NCBI RefSeq assembly: GCF_031127875.1 | Contig: NZ_JARXIA010000022.1 | Span: 1-64,000, forward strand | DNA: 64,000 bases | From: Pelagicoccus sp. SDUM812005 | GTDB taxonomy: Bacteria > Verrucomicrobiota > Verrucomicrobiia > Opitutales > Opitutaceae | Reading direction: 5' to 3' | Part shown: in pieces, positions 34,052 through 43,359 of the stretch | Numbering within the stretch: position 1 is the stretch's first letter | Layout of the letters: each line of letters opens with the position of its first letter | Program-made: the position numbers and the translations under genes | The notes under the pieces: generated by a model | The model's input: only the letters and a program-made list of their open reading frames with translations | What the model was told of the DNA's origin: nothing | Database searches by the model: none

Positions 34052-35371
34052 TTGAGCCCATCTACCGACCAGTCCCGCACCAAGAGCCTCTCGCTCGGAG
34101 TCATCTTCCTGACGATTTTCATCGATCTCGTCGGCTTCAGCGTGATCTTCCCGCTCTTCCCCTCCATGCTCGACTACTACCTCGAGCTCGACGGCCAACA
34201 CGGCCTGCTCGCTTGGATCCTCGAGCAGCTCTCGCAAGTGACCGACGGTTCGGAGCGCTTCACCCCCGTTCTCTTCGGCGGAGTGCTCGGCTCCCTCTAC
34301 GCCGCCTTGCAATTCGTCTTCGCCCCGATCTGGGGCACTCTCTCCGACCGCCTCGGACGCCGCAAAATCCTCCTTATCACCACCACCGGTACCTTCCTTA
34401 GCTACTTCGTCTGGCTGTTCGCCGGCAACTTCGCGCTGCTCATCGCCGCTCGCTTGATCGGCGGGGCCATGGCCGGAAACCTCTCCGTCGCCACCGCAGC
34501 GGTGGCCGACGTCACCACCAAGGAAAATCGCTCCAAAGGCATGGGCATGGTTGGCGCCGCCTTCGGGCTCGGCTTCGTGGTCGGCCCCGCCATCGGCGGC
34601 GTCTGCGCCATGTTCAACCCCCTCGATTGGAATCCGCAGCTCGGCAACTTCGGCATCAACCCCTTCTCTACGGTAGCCCTCGTGGCCTGCGTTCTCTCCT
34701 TCGTAAACATTATTTGGATACGAGCCCGCTTCGCCGAATCGCTTCCTCCGGAAAAGCGCGGCCAAAGCGCCCAGTCGCCCAACCCGCTCAAGCGAATCTT
34801 CCAACCGCAGTCGCGAGCCGTCCTGCGCACCAACATAGCCTACCTCGTTTACATTTTCGCCTTCAGCGGCATGGAGTTCACCCTCTCCTTCCTCGGCGTG
34901 CAACGCTTCGACTACACCCCCGGCGACATCACCCTGATGATGGTCTTCATCGGCTTCATCCTAATCCTCGTCCAAGGCGGCATCGTACGCCGCCTCGCCC
35001 CCAAGATCGGAGAAAAGCCAACCGCCCTCATCGGCCTGACCCTCGTCGCCATCGGCCTCGCCCTGCTTTCCCAAGCCGAGTCGCAAGGCACCCTCTACCT
35101 CGGCCTTGCCTTCATGGCCTTCGGCTCAGGCCTGAGCATCCCGACCCTGACCTCCCTCATCTCGCTCTACGCCAAACCGGAAGAACAGGGAGCTGCGCTC
35201 GGCGTCTTCCGTTCCATCGGATCCCTCGGACGCGCCATTGGCCCCATCACCGCCAGCGTCATTTTCTGGTGGTACGGATCGGACGTGGTCTACCTGATCG
35301 GAGCCGGCATCGTAGCCCTCGCCGTGGTGCTCTGCCTGCGCCTGCCCAAGCCCATCAAGACCGAGGCCTAG
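34052..35371 (+). CDS. Major facilitator superfamily transporter, TetA-like drug:H+ antiporter branch
   Basis: The 439-residue protein has 12 predicted membrane helices. Motif A is clear in the loop after helix 2 (GTLSDRLGRRKILL), and helix 1 (LGVIFLTIFIDLVGFSVIFPLFP) carries the D-x-x-G-x-x-x-x-x-P pattern of TetA-type efflux pumps. Between helices 1 and 2 there is an enlarged loop (about 45 residues, DYYLELDGQHGLLAWI). TTG at 34052 is the only start near the first helix. Substrate is unknown; resemblance to TetA does not by itself mean tetracycline export. It is monocistronic, with its own terminator. Confidence 0.87.
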   Translation: MSPSTDQSRTKSLSLGVIFLTIFIDLVGFSVIFPLFPSMLDYYLELDGQHGLLAWILEQLSQVTDGSERFTPVLFGGVLGSLYAALQFVFAPIWGTLSDRLGRRKILLITTTGTFLSYFVWLFAGNFALLIAARLIGGAMAGNLSVATAAVADVTTKENRSKGMGMVGAAFGLGFVVGPAIGGVCAMFNPLDWNPQLGNFGINPFSTVALVACVLSFVNIIWIRARFAESLPPEKRGQSAQSPNPLKRIFQPQSRAVLRTNIAYLVYIFAFSGMEFTLSFLGVQRFDYTPGDITLMMVFIGFILILVQGGIVRRLAPKIGEKPTALIGLTLVAIGLALLSQAESQGTLYLGLAFMAFGSGLSIPTLTSLISLYAKPEEQGAALGVFRSIGSLGRAIGPITASVIFWWYGSDVVYLIGAGIVALAVVLCLRLPKPIKTEA

Positions 35372-35406
35372 CCGACCGGGAACTTCCATCCTCTCCCTCC
35401 TCTCCA

Positions 35407-35440
35407 CGCCCCACGCAGCTAGCCGATGGGGCGTTTTTTG
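35407..35440 (+). terminator. Intrinsic terminator after the MFS gene
   Basis: CGCCCCA (35407-35413) pairs with TGGGGCG (35427-35433) and is followed by six T's. Confidence 0.85.
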
Positions 35441-35741
35441 TGCCTGCCTGGCGCGAAGCTGAAAGGTGAAAGCGCCCCAACCGCTGAAACGGTGCGACGA
35501 ACAGGCGCTTCTGGGAACTAGGGAGTGCTCCTTGGAAAAAAGCTAAGCAATGGGCCCTAGCGCTTATAAAAGCCCCATAAAAGGAGCCGATCCCCTACCA
35601 AAAACTGAGCGGTTCCACTTATCAAAGAAACGCTGCCGCCGATACATCCCCCCACGGTGACCACGTAAATCGCGGGACCCCGCGCGGAGCCTCTTCCCGA
35701 AGCTCCTCAGTCCCTCAACACGCAACCACATCGGACCGCAA
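35441..35741 (+). promoter_or_regulatory. 301-bp leader/promoter region of the porin module
   Basis: No gene is visible. The region holds a nested hairpin (35470-35510): outer stem AAGCGCC/GGCGCTT and inner stem ACCG/CGGT around CTGAAA. A smaller GC hairpin (CGCGG at 35671, CCGCG at 35680) lies closer to the start. It matches no riboswitch class I can recognise. Confidence 0.4.
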
Positions 35742-36944
35742 ATGACTAAAACTCACATCATCTCTATCGCCACCGCGACCCTCCTTTCCGCATGCTCCGC
35801 CGCCGGGAGCGAGGTTTCCTTCGGAGGATTTTTCAGCAACGGCTACATCAAGTCCTCAGCCAACAACTACTTGGTAGATTCCGAGGAAGGCGATTTCGAC
35901 TTCGCGGAAGTCGGACTCAACGCCACCTGGTCCCCACTCGACCGCACCACCGTGCGAGGACAAGTCTTCGCCTTCGAAGTAGGCCCCTACGGAAACTTCG
36001 ACCCGCTCGTCGACTACCTATTCGTCGACTACAGCGTAAATCCAGCCTTCGGCTTCCGCCTGGGACGCATCAAGCGCTCCGAAGGCATCTACACCGATAT
36101 CCAGGACATCGACGTGGCCCGCACCACCGTGCTCCTGCCGACCGGCATGTACGACGCTCGCTACCGCGACTTCAGCGCCTCCGTGGACGGAGCCTCCCTC
36201 TACGGCAACTTCCAGGCAGGCAACCACTCTTTCGAATACACCGCCTACCATGGCGAAATCGATCTCGCCAAAGAAAGCGGCGTAGCGGCTTACGCTCTCG
36301 GTGAAATCGGCCGCGGCGGCATCCAAGGCGCCAATCTTACGGACATCTCCGCCAACACCAACTCCGGAGCCCAACTCTGGTGGTACACACCCCTGATCGG
36401 ACTCCGCTTCGGAGCCTCCTACACCTACTACGACGAATTCACCTTCGACGTGTCCGGAACCTTGCCACACCCCCTCTACGGTCCCCTGCCCCTGCGCATC
36501 GAGACCATCGCCAACGCCGAGCAAAACCGCTTCTCGGCCGAATACTTCCTAGGAGATTGGACCTTCGTCTCCGAATACAACACCATCACCATCGAAAGCT
36601 CGGCCCGCAACACCGTCGCCGGCGCTCCGGGCGATTGGGAGCCCAGCAAGGGCAAGGGCTACTCATGGTACCTCAGCGCCTCCCGCCGCTTTCTCGACAA
36701 GTTCGAAGCCGGCCTGACCTTCGCGGAATACGTCAACAACGAAACCCGCACCTCCAATCCAATCGACTACCAAAAGGATACCCAACTTTCCCTGCGCTAC
36801 AACGCCACCGACTTTTGGACCCTCAAGGCGGAGTTCCACATGATGGACGGCACCAACCGCCTCTTCAACCAGCTCGGGCAAAACGCCGGAGCGCTCGACT
36901 CCAAGTGGAACCTCATCGCGACCAAAAGCACCTTCTCCTTCTAG
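35742..36944 (+). CDS. Outer-membrane porin-like beta-barrel
   Basis: The 400-residue protein has a signal peptide (residues 1-23; a cysteine in SACSAAGS could also make it a lipoprotein, but no acylation box follows cleanly). The mature part is a series of amphipathic strands with aromatic girdles: FGGFFSNGYIKSS, DFDFAEVGLNATWSPL, TTVRGQVFAFEV, FGFRLGRIKRSEGIY, then regular strand pairs to a terminal phenylalanine (KSTFSF). The early GRIKRSEG loop resembles the constriction segment of porins. It is 31 bp upstream of the PstS-like gene and heads a three-gene unit with it and a chemoreceptor. Confidence 0.8.
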   Translation: MTKTHIISIATATLLSACSAAGSEVSFGGFFSNGYIKSSANNYLVDSEEGDFDFAEVGLNATWSPLDRTTVRGQVFAFEVGPYGNFDPLVDYLFVDYSVNPAFGFRLGRIKRSEGIYTDIQDIDVARTTVLLPTGMYDARYRDFSASVDGASLYGNFQAGNHSFEYTAYHGEIDLAKESGVAAYALGEIGRGGIQGANLTDISANTNSGAQLWWYTPLIGLRFGASYTYYDEFTFDVSGTLPHPLYGPLPLRIETIANAEQNRFSAEYFLGDWTFVSEYNTITIESSARNTVAGAPGDWEPSKGKGYSWYLSASRRFLDKFEAGLTFAEYVNNETRTSNPIDYQKDTQLSLRYNATDFWTLKAEFHMMDGTNRLFNQLGQNAGALDSKWNLIATKSTFSF

Positions 36945-36975
36945 AGGCCGATACGAAACACTGATCAAAACGAAA

Positions 36976-37389
36976 ATGAACGCTCCCATTAAAAGTCTCG
37001 TAGCCGCAGGAATCGCTTTCGTATCCGCAAGCATGATACACGCAGCCCCCGCAGTCGTCGTAAATCCGGAAAACGCGGATTCAGTAGACGCCGATATCCT
37101 GTCCGCCTACCTCATCGGCAAGCGCAAGTTCTGGGAAAGCGGCGGCGAAGTCATTATCGCCGTCCTCAAGGACGACGCCGACGCCAACGGCGCGCTCCAG
37201 CAGTTCACGAAAATGGACGATTCCCGCTTCAAGAGCCACTGGCAACGCCTCGCCTTCAGCGGACGCGGCACCATGCCAAAACAGTTCTCCGACCCCGCCG
37301 CCCTCCTCGCCTTCGTCAAGGTGAACAAAGGAGCCATCGGCCTCGTGACCGACACCGCAGACCTCTCCGGCGTCAAAAAGGTCAACTAA
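36976..37389 (+). CDS. Small PstS-like periplasmic phosphate-binding-fold protein
   Basis: The 137-residue protein has a signal peptide (residues 1-26) and one lobe of a PBP-like fold: VVVNPENADSVDADILSAYLIGKRKFWESG, HWQRLAFSGRGTMPKQFSDPAALLAFVK and NKGAIGLVTDTADLSGVKKV. This pattern is that of short proteins annotated as phosphate-ABC-transporter binding proteins, which lack the second lobe and have no transporter genes nearby. It lies between the porin and a chemoreceptor, so it may present a ligand to the receptor. Direct phosphate binding is not shown by the sequence. Confidence 0.75.
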   Translation: MNAPIKSLVAAGIAFVSASMIHAAPAVVVNPENADSVDADILSAYLIGKRKFWESGGEVIIAVLKDDADANGALQQFTKMDDSRFKSHWQRLAFSGRGTMPKQFSDPAALLAFVKVNKGAIGLVTDTADLSGVKKVN

Positions 37390-37430
37390 GGCTCCTTCCC
37401 AGAAAACCACCGACAGCGACCCTCAGCTAG

Positions 37431-39032
37431 ATGACTTCACTCAAAAACCTGAACCTGAAGAACTGCTTCCGCTTCATAAACGGCGCCCTCGCGATCCTCG
37501 CCGCCCTCATCGTCGTCGAAGGCATCTACATGTTCCGTTCGACGCGCACCGGCAGCGAAATCGTTAACCGCTTCCAACGGGAGAGCGTGCCCAGCCAAAA
37601 CCTGCTAAACGAGCTCCAGCAAACCTCGCTCAAGTTCGAAATCGCCAACCTCGGCTTCATCTTCGGACAAAGCGAGGAGATCAAGAAAGCCAAGGAGAAC
37701 GAAGCCATCGAGCTCGCCCAGTCGGCCCGGACCTCCATCAACGAGCTCGAAGCCCTCTCCTCCAATCCGCAAGTCGCCGCGCCCATCAACGCTATCCGCA
37801 ACGCCTTCGACGCCTACGCGTCCAAGACGCAGGAGATTCGCAAGCTACTCAAGCAGGACATGTTCTTCGAAGCGGTCGAGCTTTGGGATACCGACATCCC
37901 TGTCCTCAACGAAAACCTGCGCGCCTCCGTCCAACGCGGCGAAACCGCCGTCACCGCCATTTACAACAAGTCGGTGCAATCCACCACGGACAGCTTCGAG
38001 CAACTCTCCTCCAATATCTCCCTGTTCAGCCTCGTAAACCTCGCCCTGGCCCTGCTGATCGCCATCTTCTCGGGCTTCGCTTCCCTCAAGACCAAGAACA
38101 TCCTCGCCCGCTTGCTCCAGTCCCTCTCCGGAAGCGCCGAGCGCGTTTCAACCACTGCGAACGAGCTCGTCGGAGCCGCCGAGCGTTCCTCGCAATCCAG
38201 CGAAACCGGAGCCCGGCTCCTCGCCACCACCACCGAGTCCATGATAAACCAGGCCAACATGACTCAGACCACCGCCGTCAATTCTCGGGCCGCCGACGAG
38301 ATCACCACCGACTGCTTTAAGCGCTTCGAACGGACCCGGGACACCATCCTCGATCTCGACAAGTCCATGCAGCAGATTTCCGAATCCGGAACCGAGACGC
38401 AAAAGATCATCCAAACCATCAACGAAATCGCATTCCAAACCAATCTCCTCGCCCTCAACGCAGCCGTCGAAGCCGCCCGAGCAGGCGAAGCCGGCGCCGG
38501 ATTCGCAATCGTGGCCGACGAAGTGAGAAACCTCGCCATCCGCTCCGCGGACGCGGCCAACAACAGCTCCATGCTAATCGAAAAGTCCGCCCAAAACATC
38601 CGTACCGGCAGCCAAATCGTAAAGGAAACCTGCGAATCCTTCGACGAAGTTTCCGGCATGATGCAAACCGTCAGCACCCATATCCGCGAGATCGCGGACG
38701 AAACCGACAAGCAAGCCGCCTCGATCCAGGAAATGACCGCTTCCATTAGCGAACTTTCCCACAGCACCGAGGAAAACAAGCGCTTCGCCACCGAAACCGT
38801 TTCCTCCTGCAAGGGCCTGCAGGAACAGTCAGGCAACCTGGACACCATCGTGCATGAACTCCTGCACCTTTCCGGCGACTCCCAGAAGACAAGCCCCAAG
38901 CCTCAGAAATTCGAAACCGCCACCGCGACTCCTCCCGCCAGACCAAGCGTGGATCCCTTCGACGTGAACCGGAACCGACAAACGCTCACCACCTCCAGCC
39001 CGGCAGACAGCTTCGACGATCTCTGGAACTAG
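37431..39032 (+). CDS. Methyl-accepting chemotaxis protein next to porin and PstS-like genes
   Basis: The 533-residue receptor has membrane helices at about residues 15-36 and 197-217 with a helical, four-helix-bundle-sized periplasmic domain between them (about 38-195). The cytoplasmic signalling part has the invariant tip [20 protein letters not shown] and [20 protein letters not shown]. It ends after a long unstructured linker with FDDLWN. It follows the PstS-like gene by 41 bp and overlaps the stop of rsmB on the other strand by 4 bp. Context suggests that it senses a ligand bound by the PstS-like protein. Confidence 0.92.
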   Translation: MTSLKNLNLKNCFRFINGALAILAALIVVEGIYMFRSTRTGSEIVNRFQRESVPSQNLLNELQQTSLKFEIANLGFIFGQSEEIKKAKENEAIELAQSARTSINELEALSSNPQVAAPINAIRNAFDAYASKTQEIRKLLKQDMFFEAVELWDTDIPVLNENLRASVQRGETAVTAIYNKSVQSTTDSFEQLSSNISLFSLVNLALALLIAIFSGFASLKTKNILARLLQSLSGSAERVSTTANELVGAAERSSQSSETGARLLATTTESMINQANMTQTTAVNSRAADEITTDCFKRFERTRDTILDLDKSMQQISESGTETQKIIQTINEIAFQTNLLALNAAVEAARAGEAGAGFAIVADEVRNLAIRSADAANNSSMLIEKSAQNIRTGSQIVKETCESFDEVSGMMQTVSTHIREIADETDKQAASIQEMTASISELSHSTEENKRFATETVSSCKGLQEQSGNLDTIVHELLHLSGDSQKTSPKPQKFETATATPPARPSVDPFDVNRNRQTLTTSSPADSFDDLWN

Positions 39033-40285
39033 GGTCCCGCCCGCCTCATCAGAAAAACGCCCGCACCATCCCGAGCATCTCTCCAAGGCAAGCTCAGCTT
39101 CGACTCCACCAGAGCGAAGGGCTTGCCTTTTTCCGTCTGCAAAAAAGCGGACACGATCCCCTCGTTCTCCTCCGCATCCACGCTGCAGGTACTGTAGACC
39201 AAAGCCCCGCCTTCCTTTACGAAAGCCGAAGCCGCTGCCAGCAAGCGAGCCTGCAGCGCCAACAGCTCCTCCAAGCCCTGGGGAGACTGGCGCCAACGAG
39301 CGTCGACCTTGTGCTGCAACACTCCGGAATTGCTGCAAGGCGCGTCCAGCAAGACCCCGTCGAACAATCCCGTCGACGCCGCATCCAACTCGAAAAGGTC
39401 CGCCCCCAGCGCTCGCAAGCGCTTGGCCCGGTAGCGTTCGAAGTTTCCCTTCATGCGCTCCAGCCGCGGCCCTTCCAGGTCCACCGAGACGATCTCTTCG
39501 ATCCCCTCGCCCGCGACCGATTCCATAAACAAGCCCTTCCCGCCCGGCGCCGCGCAAAGGTCCAGCACTCGGCCGCTCCCCACCGCATCCAGCAAAAGCT
39601 GCGGAGCCAAGCCCGCCGCCGGATTCTGCACGTAGAGCCGACCCTCTTCTATATAAGAAGCAATCCACTGCCAGCTCCCCGGGATCACCCGGAAAAACGG
39701 CGAGCCATCGCCCAAAGGGCTCAAAGCCTCCAGTTCCTCCGGCTCCCGCTGCCAGCGCGCGAAGAGCCCCGCTTCCTCCTGGTTCCACTTCAGGAATGCG
39801 ATCGTCTCCTCCAAACCGAACTGCTTCAGCCACCGCTTCACCAGCCATTTCGGGTGGCTGTAGCGCCAAGCCAGGTCCTTCGCATCGCTTGAAACCACGT
39901 CCTGGAGTTCCGGCAAACGCTGGGCGACCTTTCGCAGAACCGCATTGGCCAGCCCCTTCTCCACCTTGCTGAAACGCTTGCCGATCCGCTCCACCGCATG
40001 GTGCACAATCTTGGCGCTGCGGTCCGGATTCTCCATCAGCTCCCGGCTCGCCACCAAGAGGCTAGCCCAGACCGCCGGCTTGGGCCGCCGCCGCAAAAAC
40101 TCGTCCAGCGCCTTCTCCAGCAGGCGAATATGCCGGACCGTTCCGAAGAGCAGCGACTGGCAGGTCCGCCGCGTCCCGGCATCCCAATGCGTCGGCATTT
40201 GCTCGAGCAAATGCGACATCCGTGCGGGTTTACGCGTAAAAGACGCCACTAAATCTACCGCTACACTCCAGGAATCATCGCTCAT
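39029..40285 (-). CDS. rsmB: 16S rRNA (cytosine-C5) methyltransferase, RsmB/Sun type
   Basis: The ATG at 40285 ([13 protein letters not shown]) is preferred over a GTG four codons earlier. The 418-residue enzyme has an N-terminal NusB-like helical domain (about 1-130, [16 protein letters not shown] to [10 protein letters not shown]), a linker and the RsmB/Nop2 Rossmann domain. SAM-binding motif I is [14 protein letters not shown]; motif IV is DAPCSNSG and motif VI is [13 protein letters not shown], giving the two cysteines used in m5C chemistry. The typical target is C967 of 16S rRNA. It converges on the chemoreceptor gene and is divergent from greA. Confidence 0.92.
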   Translation of the reverse strand: MSDDSWSVAVDLVASFTRKPARMSHLLEQMPTHWDAGTRRTCQSLLFGTVRHIRLLEKALDEFLRRRPKPAVWASLLVASRELMENPDRSAKIVHHAVERIGKRFSKVEKGLANAVLRKVAQRLPELQDVVSSDAKDLAWRYSHPKWLVKRWLKQFGLEETIAFLKWNQEEAGLFARWQREPEELEALSPLGDGSPFFRVIPGSWQWIASYIEEGRLYVQNPAAGLAPQLLLDAVGSGRVLDLCAAPGGKGLFMESVAGEGIEEIVSVDLEGPRLERMKGNFERYRAKRLRALGADLFELDAASTGLFDGVLLDAPCSNSGVLQHKVDARWRQSPQGLEELLALQARLLAAASAFVKEGGALVYSTCSVDAEENEGIVSAFLQTEKGKPFALVESKLSLPWRDARDGAGVFLMRRAGP

Positions 40286-40376
40286 AAAAAGAAGCACCCT
40301 ATTGATGATCTGCCTGTCTCATTGACAACTCCATAAAAAGGCTCCTGTCTTAATCCTTTAGTCTCTTTACACGACG

Positions 40377-42227
40377 ATGAACGAAGAAGCCGTATTGGAA
40401 ATCATTTCGAAAAAGCCGGAGCTGAAGGCAGCGAAGGCCAAACTGGAGGCTATGCAGCCGGGCAACTACTGCATCCACCAAAGCTGGGGATTCGGTCAGA
40501 TCAAGGACTACGACGCTCCCGAAAATAAGCTGATCATCGACTTCGAAGGCAAAGAAGGCCACCGCATGGACCCAGGTTTTTGCGTCAACACCATGCAGGT
40601 CCTCCTTCCAGACCACATCCTCGTACAAAAGGAACTCGAGCCCGCCGCCGTCGAAGAGCTCATCGCCAAGGAACCTGCCGAGCTCATCGTAAACCTCCTC
40701 AAGCAGTACCCGAACACTGCCGCCAGCACCGCCGAAATCGAGAGCGTGCTCGCCCGCGTCATCGGACCTATCAAGTACAAGAAGTGGTGGACCGCCACCA
40801 AGAAGCTGCTCGCCAAGGACCCACGCATCTCCGTGCCCGCCCGCAAGACCGGCATGTACATCCTGCGCGACGAGCCTGTCACTCTAGAAGAAGAGCTCAT
40901 CGAGGACTACAACTCCACCCAGTCCGCCAAGCGCCGCGTCACCATCGCCGAGGCCCTGCTCGACACCGTCGCCGACAAGCTCGAAGAGCACCGCGACGCC
41001 CTCGGACTCATCCTCCACACCCTCGCGACCGCGGTGCGCGAATCCAACCAGCTCACTTCCGCCGAGAAGCTCAAGGGCGCTTGGATCCGTAACGACATCG
41101 CCCGCCTGCTCGAAATCGACGTCGAAACCTTCGAGCCCTCCGTCGTGCAAATCCTTTCCGACATCGACGGCCTCGACCAGCTCATCGACGAGCTGCCAAC
41201 CAATTCCCAAGGCCGCGCCCTCAAGGCCATCAAGGCATCCCACCCGGCCGACTGGAAGGAAATCTGCTTCTCGCTGCTCAAGAACAGCTCCGGCAAGTTC
41301 ACCACCGACAGCGTCAACTTCCTCGTCGAAAACGGCTTCGCCGACGAGATCAAGGAAACCTTCATCCGCTGGCAGACCGAGCAAAACCTCAAGGAGCCCG
41401 TACTCCTCTGGATCGTTAAGAACCGTAACTCCAAGAAGTACTCGGACCTCGTGCACGACATGATCCAGCCGCGCCTCCTCAACTCGATCTTCTTCGCGAT
41501 CGACTACGAAGCGCTGCAGTCCTCCACTTCCCGCCGTATCCCGCTCGCGGATATCCTCAGCGACGACAAGGAGCTCATCCCCGACCTCCTCGCCACCGCC
41601 GACGCAGAAACCGCTCGCGACCTCGCGAACAACCTCCTGCTCAACCAAGGATTCGAAGAACTCACCAAGAAGTCGCTGCTCGCGCGCTTCATCAAGCTCT
41701 TCCCCGGCGTACAATCCCTGCTCGAATCCGACGAAACCCAAGAGAGCCAAGGCCTCATGGTTTCCAAGGAATCCTACGAGCGCGCCGTCGCCGAATTCGA
41801 CGACATCGTCACCAAGAAGATCCCAGAGAACTCCCAAGCCATCGCCGAAGCGCGCGAACTGGGCGACCTCAAGGAAAACTCCGAGTACAAGATGGCCAAG
41901 CAGGACCAACAAGTCCTCATGTCCCGCCGCAACCTGCTCGAAGCCGACATCAAGCGCGCCCAGATCACCGACTTCACTTCGGCCACCACCGAAACCGTCG
42001 GTATCGGAAATATCGTTACGCTCAAGGACGCGGACGACAAGGAAGTCACCTACACCCTGCTCGGCGCATGGGACGGAGATCCAGACAACTTCGTCATCTC
42101 CTACCTCACCCCGCTCGGCAAGAGCATGCTCGGCAAGCGCATCGGCGACGAAGTCACCGTATCCGTCGACTCCAACGAAACGAAGCTCACTATCGTCGAT
42201 ATCACTCGCTACATCGACTCCAAGTAG
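40377..42227 (+). CDS. greA: Transcription elongation factor GreA, long form with N-terminal domain
   Basis: The last 155 residues are a complete GreA: the coiled-coil N-domain (SKESYERAVAEFDDIVTKKIPENSQAIAEARELGDLKENSEYKMAKQ, with acidic residues at the tip region) and the FKBP-like C-domain (VGIGNIVTLKDADDKEVTYTLLG to EVTVSVDSNETKLTIVDI). They follow about 455 residues of helical sequence that ordinary GreA (about 158 residues) lacks. Chlamydial GreA is similarly extended. The extra region begins with a beta-rich segment (IHQSWGFGQIKDYDAPENKLIIDFEGKEGHRMD) resembling CarD/RID-like RNA-polymerase-interacting folds, followed by helical repeats. It rescues backtracked RNA polymerase; the role of the extension is unknown. 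It is monocistronic with a strong terminator. Confidence 0.93.
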   Translation: MNEEAVLEIISKKPELKAAKAKLEAMQPGNYCIHQSWGFGQIKDYDAPENKLIIDFEGKEGHRMDPGFCVNTMQVLLPDHILVQKELEPAAVEELIAKEPAELIVNLLKQYPNTAASTAEIESVLARVIGPIKYKKWWTATKKLLAKDPRISVPARKTGMYILRDEPVTLEEELIEDYNSTQSAKRRVTIAEALLDTVADKLEEHRDALGLILHTLATAVRESNQLTSAEKLKGAWIRNDIARLLEIDVETFEPSVVQILSDIDGLDQLIDELPTNSQGRALKAIKASHPADWKEICFSLLKNSSGKFTTDSVNFLVENGFADEIKETFIRWQTEQNLKEPVLLWIVKNRNSKKYSDLVHDMIQPRLLNSIFFAIDYEALQSSTSRRIPLADILSDDKELIPDLLATADAETARDLANNLLLNQGFEELTKKSLLARFIKLFPGVQSLLESDETQESQGLMVSKESYERAVAEFDDIVTKKIPENSQAIAEARELGDLKENSEYKMAKQDQQVLMSRRNLLEADIKRAQITDFTSATTETVGIGNIVTLKDADDKEVTYTLLGAWDGDPDNFVISYLTPLGKSMLGKRIGDEVTVSVDSNETKLTIVDITRYIDSK

Positions 42228-42257
42228 CTCGTATCCAAGATCTCAAACATTTTCCAA

Positions 42258-42286
42258 CGCCGCTTCCCTCGGGAAGCGGCGTTTTT
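42258..42286 (+). terminator. Intrinsic terminator after greA
   Basis: An 11-bp perfect stem (CGCCGCTTCCC and its complement) with a 2-base nominal loop, so a few inner pairs open, is followed by TTTTT, 30 bp after the greA stop. Confidence 0.93.
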
Positions 42287-42312
42287 CGTACCCAGGTCCC
42301 ACCTACGCCACA

Positions 42313-42354
42313 ATTTCCTTTCCCTTTTCATTCGTCCCCCTTCACTCTTCCCCC
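42313..42354 (+). repeat. Degenerate heptamer array before the ArsR-methyltransferase start
   Basis: In a seven-base register ending at the start codon: ATTTCCT, TTCCCTT, TTCATTC, GTCCCCC, TTCACTC, TTCCCCC, then ATG at 42355. It shares TTCACTCTTCCC exactly with the arrays before the fmdB-like gene and oppB. Confidence 0.6.
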
Positions 42355-43287
42355 ATGAAACCCGCCTGGGACACCCTCAAAACCCTCGCCGATCCGACTC
42401 GCCTCCGAATCCTCAACCTCCTCTCCCGAGACGAGCTTTCCGTCGCCGAGCTCCAAGAAGCGCTCGGCATGGCCCAGTCCCGCATCTCCTCCCAGCTGGC
42501 CGTGCTCCGCCAGTCCGAGCTCGTCGCCGACCGCCGCGAAGGCAAGAAATCCTTCTACTCCCTCTCCCCCAACATCCCTCCCTCCGAAAGCGCCCTCCTG
42601 AAAGCAGCCCTCTCCGCTGCGGAAAATTCCAACGAAATCCAAGAGGACCTCGCCAACCTTGACCACGTCATCGCCAAACGCCGCCGCCAAGCCGAAGAGT
42701 ACTTCAACCTCATCGCAGGCCGCCTCGGAAAGAACTATTGCCCCGGCCGTTCCTGGGAAGGCATCGGCCACTTCCTCCTCTACCTCGTCCCCAAGATCCG
42801 CGTCGTCGATCTCGGCGCCGGAGAAGGCCTCATCTCCCAGCTCCTGGCCCGCCACGCCGAGCACGTCTACTGCGTCGACAGCTCTCCCCGCATGGTCGAA
42901 GTCGGCACCGACCTCGCCAAACGCAACAAGCTCGACAACCTGGAGTACATCCACGGCGACATCGAAGAAACGTCTCTCCCAGACCAATCCGTCCACCTCG
43001 CCCTGCTCAGCCAAGCCCTCCACCACGCCCTCCACCCGGAGCGGGCCATCGCCGAAGCTTTCCGCCTTCTCAAGCCCGGCGGGCGACTGGTCATACTCGA
43101 CCTCAAGGAGCACAACTTCGAAAAAGCCCACGAGCTATACGCCGACCGCTGGCTCGGCTTTCCCGAGAACAAGCTCCACCACTGGCTAAAGGCCGCCGGC
43201 TTCGAAAACGTAGAAGTCACCACCGTCGCCAAAGAGGAACAGGAGCCCCAGTTCGAAACCCTACTCGCCAGCGGCGTCCGCCCCTAA
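42355..43287 (+). CDS. ArsR-type HTH fused to SAM-dependent methyltransferase
   Basis: Residues 1-85 form an ArsR/SmtB winged helix (WDTLKTLADPTRLRILNLL, then LSVAELQEALGMAQSRISSQLAVLRQSELVADRREGK and YSLSP). Residues about 120-305 are a class I methyltransferase: motif I RVVDLGAGEGLISQLLA, the acidic turn YCVDSSPRMVEVG, HGDIEE and LLKPGGRLVILDL. Cysteines expected for metal sensing by classic ArsR are not placed in the HTH. Such fusions are widespread and are sometimes linked to methionine or SAM regulation; the methylation target is unknown. It is preceded by the greA terminator and a heptamer array and converges with ptsI. Confidence 0.87.
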   Translation: MKPAWDTLKTLADPTRLRILNLLSRDELSVAELQEALGMAQSRISSQLAVLRQSELVADRREGKKSFYSLSPNIPPSESALLKAALSAAENSNEIQEDLANLDHVIAKRRRQAEEYFNLIAGRLGKNYCPGRSWEGIGHFLLYLVPKIRVVDLGAGEGLISQLLARHAEHVYCVDSSPRMVEVGTDLAKRNKLDNLEYIHGDIEETSLPDQSVHLALLSQALHHALHPERAIAEAFRLLKPGGRLVILDLKEHNFEKAHELYADRWLGFPENKLHHWLKAAGFENVEVTTVAKEEQEPQFETLLASGVRP

Positions 43288-43359
43288 CGCGGTTTCGACA
43301 CGACCGTTTCCATACCCCAGGATACGGTTCGTTCAGGACCTGCGAGATTTCCGCAGATC

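Noticed and set aside
33836-34903. N-terminal extension of the DUF2911 gene by about 355 codons
   Set aside because: The extension is antisense to the MFS transporter; a signal peptide begins precisely at the start chosen (33835).
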